Below the pieces are notes generated by a model. It ran no database searches and had not been told where the DNA came from. It saw only the letters and a list, made by a program, of their open reading frames with translations. A DNA stretch of 64,000 nucleotides from PSRJ01 sp963825305 (GTDB taxonomy: Bacteria > Acidobacteriota > Terriglobia > Bryobacterales > Bryobacteraceae). Position numbers and translations under genes: made by a program. This document shows positions 26,479-33,601 of the stretch, in pieces. Where the stretch lies: the NCBI GenBank assembly GCA_963825305.1, contig CAWGTA010000013.1, forward strand, positions 248,001 through 312,000, given 5' to 3'. The stretch's first letter is position 1; each line of letters opens with the position of its first letter.

Positions 26479-27630
26479 CTAGCCGAGATTCCCGTCCTCA
26501 TCCAAGATGACGGGCGAGACCTTCTGCATAGGAATTGCGATGTGATATCGCGCATGACGGCGCTCCCCAACGCGCAGCAATGCGCCCTTCTCCACGAGAT
26601 CCGCAAGATCGCGGGTTGCGGTTGCAGGGGATGCGCCGGTGATAGTAACGTAGTTGCCAGCGCTTAAGCCTCCCTTGAAACCCTCCGGCCCTTCACGCAA
26701 TATTCGCACCAGGGCTTTCTCCTGCCGGGAATTCAGGTGGCCTCGCAGCCGATCGAGCAGTCGCGTTTTCTCAATCAGAAACTCGACGCGTGCCGTTGTA
26801 CGTCTCTGGGCTTCGATGGCAATCCCGGCGAACCACGAAAGCCAGGCTGTCACTTCGTTGCCTTTGTTCGCGGCCTCAAGCGCAGCGTAGTACGTCTTGC
26901 GTCTGGACAATATCGTCGCCGCCAATGCGATCAGCGTCGGATGGCCGAAGTATTGCGCCAGGGCTTTTTCAGCAACGGCGCGGCCGATTCGACCGTTGCC
27001 GTCCTCGAACGGGTGAATAGACTCAAAATAGAGATGCGCGATTCCTGCCCTCGTCAGGGCAGGCAGAGGCTGCGGGCCCGCAGGCGTGGTGCGATTGAAC
27101 CAGGTCACGAAGCGGGCCATCTCGCCCGGAATCTTTGATGACGGCGGGGCCTCAAAATGCACTCTCGGCGCATGAACAGAGCCGGAAACTACTTCCATTT
27201 TGTCGTGACCCGTGCGATAGCGGCCAACATCTCTGACGCCCCCACGGTCCTTGAACAACATCCGGTGCCAGGAAAACAGCATGCCGCCGGACAGCGGCTC
27301 TACGAACGAGCGGTGGAGGTCAACCATCATCTCTGAAATCCCCTGCTCCGCAGCCGGAACCCGGCGGTTGTCGGTAGCGAGGCCGAACTGTCGGCGGATG
27401 GAGGATTGCACGCTTGCCCGGTCGAGGATTTCTCCCTCGATTTCTGATGTGGTGAGTGCTTCCGTGCTGATGGCTTCAATCGTGAGCTGTTCCTGATCGG
27501 AGGCATGGAGGTGCTTGAGCGTGCCAACGAACACACCTGTTCCTAGTAGGAAATGCTCCTCCGCCTTGCGCAGGCGGGTTGCATCCCAGGAGAAACTGGG
27601 CCAGTCGGGTTGTTGCCAGTTCCAGGTCAT
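26479..27630 (-). CDS. Fic family protein with DUF4172-like N-terminus
   Basis: 383 residues. The Fic active site HPFEDGNGRIGR at 206-217 is complete, so AMP or another nucleotide could be moved onto a protein. An inhibitory helix motif, T-x3-EG, is at 61-66 (TSEIEG), before the Fic core, the arrangement of self-inhibited class II Fic enzymes. The C-terminal part (about 300-365) has a winged-helix look (ASPATATRDLADLVEKGAL). The gene ends 10 bases from the IS6 end. Upstream lies a 14-bp imperfect palindrome that could be its operator. Target protein unknown. Confidence 0.9.
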   Translation of the reverse strand: MTWNWQQPDWPSFSWDATRLRKAEEHFLLGTGVFVGTLKHLHASDQEQLTIEAISTEALTTSEIEGEILDRASVQSSIRRQFGLATDNRRVPAAEQGISEMMVDLHRSFVEPLSGGMLFSWHRMLFKDRGGVRDVGRYRTGHDKMEVVSGSVHAPRVHFEAPPSSKIPGEMARFVTWFNRTTPAGPQPLPALTRAGIAHLYFESIHPFEDGNGRIGRAVAEKALAQYFGHPTLIALAATILSRRKTYYAALEAANKGNEVTAWLSWFAGIAIEAQRRTTARVEFLIEKTRLLDRLRGHLNSRQEKALVRILREGPEGFKGGLSAGNYVTITGASPATATRDLADLVEKGALLRVGERRHARYHIAIPMQKVSPVILDEDGNLG

Positions 27631-27648
27631 GAGCGATGGGGTTAGTTT

Positions 27649-27683
27649 CTATCGCTCATAATATACTAAATTATGATTGATAG
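27649..27683. promoter_or_regulatory. Imperfect palindrome between Fic gene and divergent small gene
   Basis: Arms CTATCGCTCATAAT (27649-27662) and ATTATGATTGATAG (27670-27683) around ATACTAA match at 12 of 14 positions. Further GAGCGAT-type copies occur at the Fic start (27629-27637) and, inverted, near 27694. The AT-rich core and the divergent position suit an operator or promoter bound by a symmetric repressor, possibly the winged-helix end of Fic. Confidence 0.5.
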
Positions 27684-28005
27684 CAAGGGGTTTTATCGCT
27701 CGATGCAAAATCGAAAAGCCTCCGGCTTTGCTCGATGCCTGACAGGGACGCGTGCTTTGGCCGTGGCGCTGTTTCAATGGGCTGTGTCGGAGCGAAAACT
27801 GGGACGACGGATCATCAGCGAGAGCGTGGGCGGAAAACGCAACGTGCTCGTCTTTCCCAGTCTGGAAAGGGTAGCTCCAGACACTTCACTGTTGCGCGTC
27901 CAGATCCAGTGGACGGAGCGTGAACTTCAAAGTCTTGCCAAGCGCACTTCAGCAGGAGAGGCAAACCGTCCCACGGAGGCTCTGATTCCGGCCATGCGGG
28001 ATTGA
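27673..28005 (+). CDS. Small hypothetical protein upstream of GNAT remnant
   Basis: 110 codons; start unclear, since the ATG at 27673 lies inside the palindrome and ATG 27703 is the next choice. The stop is directly followed by the ATG of the GNAT gene, the place where an antitoxin would sit in a GNAT toxin pair. However, the sequence does not look like a ribbon-helix-helix DUF1778 antitoxin, and I recognise no motif. It may itself be a degraded or chimeric frame. Confidence 0.35.
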   Translation: MIDSKGFYRSMQNRKASGFARCLTGTRALAVALFQWAVSERKLGRRIISESVGGKRNVLVFPSLERVAPDTSLLRVQIQWTERELQSLAKRTSAGEANRPTEALIPAMRD

Positions 28006-28405
28006 ATGGCCGTCGTCACTCGTCGACTCGAAGAGCACGACGAGGTGGAGCGCTTCGATTGTGGCGATGAGCCACTCAACCGTTACCTAAAACTCCACGC
28101 TTGGGCAAATCAAGCGAAGAGTTCGATCGGTATCAGCTACCTCGCTATAGACGATGTCGCCCCACGAGCGGTCCTAGGCCACTTTACCCTGGCGATGGCG
28201 AGCTTGCCTCGCGACGCATTTCCCGAGAAGCATGTCCGTGGGCTGCCTCCGTATGAGCTTCCGCTGCATCATCACCGACGCGTACCGGGAACGAGTCGGT
28301 TGGTACGCGTGATATGGTTTTGTGCCCATCGAGGGTGGAGCGCCGAATGGGCCTCAGAGAATGTCCCTCGACCTGCGGACCGTCCGTGCAGCGCTCGAAC
28401 CGTGA
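28006..28405 (+). pseudogene. Decayed GNAT acetyltransferase (toxin-type)
   Basis: The first 85 residues match the start of tRNA-acetylating GNAT toxins (RFDCGDEPLNRYLKLHAWANQ, then VLGHFTLAMASLP). After PPYELPL the acetyl-CoA binding core is missing (about 55 residues). The frame shifts by +1 and the C-terminal block resumes as CIITDAYRERVGWYA, a TGA in place of an arginine codon, then YGFVPIEGG and QRMSLDLRTV. Deletion, shift and nonsense mutation together show real decay, unlike the single-base shifts elsewhere. Confidence 0.75.
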
Positions 28406-28933
28406 TCGTCGCGCGTCGCCAATATATATCGCGGATCTTTTCGGGCCAATCGCGTTAGGTCGAATGTCGAGAACGTTATAGGTCGGCGAGCTCGCGGGAC
28501 CAAATGGACGCGGATCGAGCCCTCGCCTTGGGCTCGAAGCGACGGCTCTAGGGTGCCCCGCACATCACCGACCCCGAAAGTGCCGAGCTATCGGCGGATA
28601 TGAGGTGACCGCCGAGGTCCCGGATTCGACGTGGTCGAACGACACGCCCGAGTCTTCCGTTTGCCAGGGTGAGACTCGGCCAAGCGATGCGCACTCCATC
28701 GCACCTTCGCTGGGGCACGTAAACTGATGCTGAACCCCCATGTCGATGTAGTCAATCCCGGCCTCAGCATCAGCGTGCAATGGTCGGCGGTATTGATGGC
28801 AACCTTGGCAGCTTTGGCAATGGTGGAATCTGTATCTTACGGAGAGGCATAGAGGGCCGCGACTTCGAGTCCCACCGTCCGCACCAAGCACCGGCACCGG
28901 CGTGATAAACTAACTGCTTCGCCCCCTTACAGA
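28406..28933. other. Non-coding right end of island and flank
   Basis: No gene seen. Between 28724-28733 and 28764-28773 there is a perfect 10-bp inverted repeat (CTGATGCTGA and TCAGCATCAG) with a 30-base loop, and a shorter GAGTCT/AGACTC pair lies near 28650-28675. The attR copy is at 28864. The last 47 bases precede DUF507. Confidence 0.4.
28864..28886 (+). repeat. attR: second copy of tRNA-Leu 3' end
   Basis: Exact 23-bp repeat of 25589-25611, without the rest of a tRNA. It marks the far end of the island and the original chromosome junction. Confidence 0.8.
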
Positions 28934-29524
28934 ATGCTGCTTGCCAGAGAGTTTGTCGTCTACCTTTCCAGACAGCTCGTCAAGAGGTTGACACCCGGCG
29001 TCCTCGAGACTCCCAACCCGGATCTCGTAGCCGACAGGGTCGCCGAGGTGATCTCCGGCGAACTGGCCGTGGAGGACCGCCTCAACGACGAGGTCCGCGA
29101 TCTCCTCAGTCAATATAGCGAGTACATGCGCCGCGAGGGCGTGAGCTATCAGGACATGTTCCGCAAGATCAAAAACACGCTGATCTCGCAGCGCAAGGTG
29201 ATCCGCGCGTCGGGCCGTGACACCGGCGACGCCATGAAACTCTCGCGCGACAAGGTAACGGACATTTCGCACAAATTGGTCGAAATGCTGCGCAAGAGCC
29301 GTGAGCTGCGCCTCAAGGACAAAGACAGTAATAATGTCCGGCTGGAGATTCTGCGCGTGATGACCGAGCTGCTGACGGCCGAGGACAAAGTCGACCGGCT
29401 GGCGCGCCAGAAAATTCGTTCACAGAAGCGCGAAATTCCCGAAGGCACCGAGGAGTGGGACCTGCTGCACCGGCGCTACTATTCCGAGGAATTGAAGAAG
29501 CTGGGGATCGACCTGGCGAAGTAA
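28934..29524 (+). CDS. DUF507 family protein
   Basis: 196-residue, strongly charged, helical protein of the DUF507 family (two similar halves of about 90 residues each: LAREFVVYLSRQLVKRL... and ISHKLVEMLRKSREL...). The family is conserved in Acidobacteriota, Aquificota and Deltaproteobacteria; function unknown. It directly follows the attR site, so it may have been next to tRNA-Leu before the island came in. Start ATG 28934 has no clear ribosome site. Confidence 0.8.
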   Translation: MLLAREFVVYLSRQLVKRLTPGVLETPNPDLVADRVAEVISGELAVEDRLNDEVRDLLSQYSEYMRREGVSYQDMFRKIKNTLISQRKVIRASGRDTGDAMKLSRDKVTDISHKLVEMLRKSRELRLKDKDSNNVRLEILRVMTELLTAEDKVDRLARQKIRSQKREIPEGTEEWDLLHRRYYSEELKKLGIDLAK

Positions 29525-29526
29525 GG

Positions 29527-29650
29527 AGGGGGGCCGGGCCTTCCGGCCCGCCGCCGCGCTTCCGCGCGGCGTCTGCCCCCGAATGCGCATCCGCAAGCGG
29601 AAAACGCCGCCTGGAAAGGCGGCCGCAGGCCAGAAGGCCTGGCCCCACAG
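29527..29650. repeat. GTGGGG palindromic repeat (family A), copy 2 (longer)
   Basis: Between the convergent DUF507 and adenosine-specific kinase genes. Starts GGGGGCCGGGCCTTCCGGCC, contains GCCGCGCTTCCGCGCGGC, and ends CAGAAGGCCTGGCCCCACAG. Same plan as 11695-11779 with an extra middle hairpin. It may double as a two-way terminator here. Confidence 0.7.
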
Positions 29651-29651
29651 G

Positions 29652-30134
29652 CTACCGTTTATATCCGATCATCCGAAGGAACCCGCGGCGCTTCTCGGCG
29701 TCTTCCGGAGTTTCCACGCCTTTGGGCGCTAAGCCGTCGATCACCCCGATCACCCCGCGGCCCTGCGTACTTTCCGCCACCACCACTTCCACGGGGTTGG
29801 CCGTAGCGCAGAAGATGGAGCAGACTTCCGGCACATCCTTGATGCGGCCCAGCACATTGATGGGGTAGCCCTCGCGCATCACCACCACGAAAACGTGCCC
29901 AGCCGCCAGCGCCGAGGCGTTCCGTTGCGCCATCTGTTTGAGCGCTTCATCGTTGCCATCCACACGCGTCAGGCAGGGCCCCGAGGCCTCGTTGAAGGCT
30001 ACGCCGAACTTCATCTGCGGTACCGTGTTCACGATGGCTTCGTAGACATCCTCCACGGTCTTGATGAAGTGAGTCTGCCCCACGATCACATTGCCGTCTT
30101 CGGGGATCTCCAGTGGCACAAGCTTGAGTTCCAT
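29652..30134 (-). CDS. Adenosine-specific kinase-type protein
   Basis: 160 residues, matching the small archaeal/bacterial adenosine-specific kinase family: QTHFIKTVEDVYEA, FGVAFNEASGPCLTR, RNASALAAGHVFVVVM and CSIFCATANPVEVVV. ATG 30134 is preceded by GAGGTG; a GTG at 30140 overlaps that site and is less likely. Single gene, convergent with DUF507. The kinase activity is known for one archaeal member only, so the reaction here is by family. Confidence 0.82.
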   Translation of the reverse strand: MELKLVPLEIPEDGNVIVGQTHFIKTVEDVYEAIVNTVPQMKFGVAFNEASGPCLTRVDGNDEALKQMAQRNASALAAGHVFVVVMREGYPINVLGRIKDVPEVCSIFCATANPVEVVVAESTQGRGVIGVIDGLAPKGVETPEDAEKRRGFLRMIGYKR

Positions 30135-30290
30135 AAGCACCTCAGCATACCAGCGCGTGATATCCTTTCACATAAGAGGGCAGTAGGGCGCGTCCATGCG
30201 GCACTCCCCACCCTAAATTCCGGAATGCTGGAAACTCGGGCCTCCTGCCGCCACGTCTCTAGTGGTATCGTCTCTTAGAAGTGGACGCCA

Positions 30291-32576
30291 ATGTTTGAGC
30301 TTCTCTTCAAATACCCGGCCAGCCTTTTTCAAAAAGGGAAGTTCGTACTGCTCACGCCGTGGCCTGTGTGGCTGCTGGCCCTCGCGATTCTGGTGGCCGC
30401 AGGGTTGCTCTACTGGCACATCCGGCGTAATCACGGACTACTCTCGGGCGCGCGTCCCTGGGCCATCTGGGTGCTCGAAACGTCGCTGATCGCCTTGATT
30501 CTGTTTTTGCTCTGGCATCCCGCGCTGAGCGTCGCCACGCTGCGCCCCCAACAGAACGTGATCGCCGTGCTGGTGGACGACTCGCACAGCATGACCATCA
30601 ATGATTCTTCCGGAACCCGCCTGGCCCGGGAGCAGGAAGTACTAAACGGGGGACTGCTGAAATCGCTCGGGGAGCGCTTTCAGGTACGGCTCTACAAGTT
30701 CGGAACCGAGCCGGACCGCATGCAAAACGCCACCGAGCTCAAGGGCAACGCCCCGGCCACGCGCATCGGAGATACGCTGGAGCGGGCGCTGGCGGAATCG
30801 TCTTCCCTGCCGCTGGGCGCCATGATCCTATTGAGCGATGGGGCCGACAACGCCGGCGGAATCGACGCCCAGACGATTGCCGCCATTCGCCGCCAGAGCA
30901 TTCCGGTTCACACCATCGGGTTCGGGCGGGAGCATCCCGAGCGCGATATCGAGATTGTGGACGCGGTGCTGCCCGCTCGCGCGTTGCCGCAATCACGGCT
31001 TACGGCCGTGGTGACGCTCCAGAGTTATGGGCTTTCCGGCGGCAAGACAAAACTGACCGTCCACGACGGTGCCAAGGTGCTGGTGTCGCAGGATGTCACG
31101 CTGAAGGGCAATGGCGCTTTGCAGACCGAGACCCTGGTCTTTAATGTGGGCGCGGCTGGTCCGAAGTCCCTCGAAATCGCTGCCGCGCCGGTATCGGGCG
31201 AAGAGAACAACCTGAATAATAAGATCACGCGCCTGGTCTACGTGCAGGCGCGCAAGCCGCGCATCCTTTACATAGACGGCGAGCCGCAATGGGAGTATAA
31301 ATTTGTAGGGCGCGCGGTGGATGAGTATCCGGACATCCAGATTTTCGGGATGGTGCGCACCACTCAGAACAAATTTCTGCGCCAACCCTGCGCCGCCCAA
31401 ATCGGCTGCCCGGGCGATGCGAAGCCCGATCCTAAGGAACTGGAGGACGGCTTTCCTGCCAAAGCGGAGGACCTTTTCAAGTTCCAGGGCCTCATGATCG
31501 ACAATGTTGAGGCCAGCTATTTCACGCCCACGCAGCAGCAGCTCATTCGGGATTTTGTCGACCGACGCGGCGGTGGATTGCTTTTCATGGGCGGCCGCGC
31601 CAGCCTCTCCGATGGCGGCTACCCCAGTTCGCCCCTGGCCGATCTGGTGCCGGTGCAACTGTCTCCCAACAGGGGCACTTTCCATCAACAGGATTTCTCG
31701 CCGCCGGAGCTGACGCCCGCCGGACGGGAAAGCATCCTGACGCGTTTGGACGAGAACCCCCAGCGCAATGTACAGCGGTGGAAAGAAATTCCGAAACTCT
31801 ACAACTGGCAGGAAGTGGGAGAGGCCAAACCGGGCGCCACTGTGCTGCTAAACGTGAATCCGCCCAATCATTCCAGCTCGCCGCTGCTGGTGACGGAAAA
31901 CTACGGCCGGGGCCGCACCGCTGTTTTTGCCACCTCGGGAAGTTGGCGCTGGAAGATGTGGCTCGATCACACCGACAAGACCCACGCCACCTTCTGGCAG
32001 CAAATGTTCCGCTACCTGGTGACGGATGCGCCGGGGCAGGTGATCGCCACTACGCCGAAGTCGGTCTTATCCGACGATTCGCACGTGCCGATTCGCGTGG
32101 AGGTGCGTGACAAGGAGTACAAGCCGCTCAACACCGCCAAGGTGCAGGCGCGTTTCCTGGGGCCGGACGGCACTTCGGCCACCCTGGAACTGGCACCGGT
32201 GCCCTCCGAAGAAGGAATCTACGCGGGGGAGTGGACAGCGGAAAAGCCGGGGACGTACGTGGCTGAGATTCTGGCGGGCCAGGAGCAGGAGCAGGTCGGT
32301 AACGATGTGCTCACCTTCCGCCGCGAGGACGGCGTGGCGGAGAACTTCCATGTTGGACAGAACAAGGAATTGCTGCAAAAACTTTCGGATCAGACGGGTG
32401 GCCGGTACTTCACGCCTGACGAAGCGTCCAAACTAGGTAGCCAGATTTCCTATTCCGAGGCCGGTATCACTTCGCGGGAAACCCGCGATCTTTGGGATAT
32501 GCCCATCATCTTCCTATTAGCGGTCGGCATCCGCGCCTCCGAGTGGCTTCTGCGCAGAAGGTGGGGTGTAGTATGA
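30291..32576 (+). CDS. Membrane VWA protein with glutamine-amidotransferase-like domain
   Basis: 761 residues. Two N-terminal transmembrane helices (about 24-44 and 58-76), a VWA domain with a modified metal site DDSHSM (96-101), beta domains, a class I glutamine amidotransferase-like fold (about 385-590, MGGRASLSDGGY) and a last helix near 738-755. This is the large partner usually found with MoxR, DUF58 and BatA proteins. First gene of a coupled operon: its TGA overlaps the next ATG. The VWA may bind metal weakly, as the second acidic position is changed. Probably a membrane receptor or scaffold for the MoxR ATPase. Confidence 0.85.
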   Translation: MFELLFKYPASLFQKGKFVLLTPWPVWLLALAILVAAGLLYWHIRRNHGLLSGARPWAIWVLETSLIALILFLLWHPALSVATLRPQQNVIAVLVDDSHSMTINDSSGTRLAREQEVLNGGLLKSLGERFQVRLYKFGTEPDRMQNATELKGNAPATRIGDTLERALAESSSLPLGAMILLSDGADNAGGIDAQTIAAIRRQSIPVHTIGFGREHPERDIEIVDAVLPARALPQSRLTAVVTLQSYGLSGGKTKLTVHDGAKVLVSQDVTLKGNGALQTETLVFNVGAAGPKSLEIAAAPVSGEENNLNNKITRLVYVQARKPRILYIDGEPQWEYKFVGRAVDEYPDIQIFGMVRTTQNKFLRQPCAAQIGCPGDAKPDPKELEDGFPAKAEDLFKFQGLMIDNVEASYFTPTQQQLIRDFVDRRGGGLLFMGGRASLSDGGYPSSPLADLVPVQLSPNRGTFHQQDFSPPELTPAGRESILTRLDENPQRNVQRWKEIPKLYNWQEVGEAKPGATVLLNVNPPNHSSSPLLVTENYGRGRTAVFATSGSWRWKMWLDHTDKTHATFWQQMFRYLVTDAPGQVIATTPKSVLSDDSHVPIRVEVRDKEYKPLNTAKVQARFLGPDGTSATLELAPVPSEEGIYAGEWTAEKPGTYVAEILAGQEQEQVGNDVLTFRREDGVAENFHVGQNKELLQKLSDQTGGRYFTPDEASKLGSQISYSEAGITSRETRDLWDMPIIFLLAVGIRASEWLLRRRWGVV

Positions 32577-33601
32577 GACTCAAGCCACAGGCAGGAATGC
32601 TTAGTGGGGCAGGCCTTCCGGCCTGCCGCCGCCTTTTAGGCGGCGCGCCGCGCGGAAGCGCGGCGGCAGCCCGGAAGGGCTGGCCCCACATAGTGTTCCT
32701 TCTGTTTGTTACGGCCCTTACTGCTCGGGCCGCCACCTTCTATGTGACCATCTCGGGTCTGGGCGGCGAACCTGATTACGAGCAGCGCTTCAAGATGTGG
32801 GCGGAAGATATCGATTCCAGCCTGAAGCGCGCCGGCGGCGACGCCAACGTCAGTACTCTGACGGCCGCCACCCGCGACCAGATTCGCTCCAAGCTCGGTG
32901 ATGTTGCGCGGCAGGCCAAGCCCGAGGATGCCCTGGTGCTGATGCTGATCGGGCACGGCAGCTTCGATGGCACGGATTATAAGTTCAATATTCCCGGGCC
33001 CGATATCACGGGCGCGGAGCTGGCTACGCTGCTCGACAAGATTCCAGCCGCGCGGCAGCTGGTTGTCAACATGACGAGTTGCAGCGGAGGTTCGATCTCG
33101 TTCCTCCAAAAGAAGAACCGGATCGTCATCACCGCCACCAAAACCGGCACCGAGAAAAATGCCACGGCGTTTGCGCGCTACTGGGCGGAAGCGCTGCGCG
33201 AACCGGCTGCTGACGCAGACAAGAACGACACCGTCTCCGCGCTCGAAGCGTTCCATTACGCGCAGCGCAAGACCACCGAATTCTTCGATTCGCAGAAACG
33301 GCTGGCCACCGAGCACTCTGTCCTGGAAGACACGGGCAAAGGGGAAGGGGAGCGGACGCCTTCCGCCGATAACGGAGAAGGCAAGCTGGCTTCGGTCTTT
33401 CCCGTTGTGCGCATGGGAGCCAATGCCGCCGCTGCGCGCGATCCCAACAAGCGCCCGCTGCTTGAGAAGAAGGAGCAGCTCGAAGAAGCCATCGACAAGT
33501 TGAAATACGACAAGGCCGCCTTGCCGGACCAGGAGTACAAGAAACAGCTCACCACGCTTCTGCTGGAGCTCGCCAAAACCCAGGAGGAATTGGACAAGTG
33601 A
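32573..33601 (+). CDS. Caspase/legumain-like (clan CD) peptidase with repeat in leader
   Basis: 342 residues. His128 in IGHGSFDG and Cys170 in NMTSCSGGS form the His/Cys pair of clan CD peptidases, most like family C13. A charged helical C-terminus (about 300-342) follows. The ATG at 32573 overlaps the previous stop as ATGA. Residues 9-38 are translated from a palindromic repeat (LSGAGLPACRRLL...), placed just before the hydrophobic part of the signal peptide (IVFLLFVTALTARAA). The repeat keeps the frame, but it lengthens and charges the n-region. Likely periplasmic. Confidence 0.8.
   Translation: MRLKPQAGMLSGAGLPACRRLLGGAPRGSAAAARKGWPHIVFLLFVTALTARAATFYVTISGLGGEPDYEQRFKMWAEDIDSSLKRAGGDANVSTLTAATRDQIRSKLGDVARQAKPEDALVLMLIGHGSFDGTDYKFNIPGPDITGAELATLLDKIPAARQLVVNMTSCSGGSISFLQKKNRIVITATKTGTEKNATAFARYWAEALREPAADADKNDTVSALEAFHYAQRKTTEFFDSQKRLATEHSVLEDTGKGEGERTPSADNGEGKLASVFPVVRMGANAAAARDPNKRPLLEKKEQLEEAIDKLKYDKAALPDQEYKKQLTTLLLELAKTQEELDK
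32603..32690. repeat. GTGGGG palindromic repeat (family A), copy 3, inside a coding frame
   Basis: From AGTGGGGCAGGCCTTCCGG to AGGGCTGGCCCCACA; inner hairpins GCCGCC/GGCGGC and CCGCGCGGAAGCGCGG. It lies wholly within the 5' end of the clan CD peptidase gene and is in frame. Confidence 0.8.

Larger units (their letters stand above)
25589..28886 (+). mobile_element. tRNA-Leu-inserted mini-island without integrase
   Basis: About 3.3 kb bounded by a perfect 23-bp direct repeat of the tRNA-Leu 3' end. Contents in order: an IS6-type element, a Fic gene (minus), a small unknown gene and a decayed GNAT gene. No tyrosine recombinase is present; the IS6 element sits where one could have been, so it may have been lost by an IS-linked deletion. 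The right 450 bases hold no gene but an inverted repeat. Confidence 0.75.

Noticed and set aside
27673..28005. DUF1778-type antitoxin
   Set aside because: Position fits, but there is no ribbon-helix-helix pattern in the sequence.
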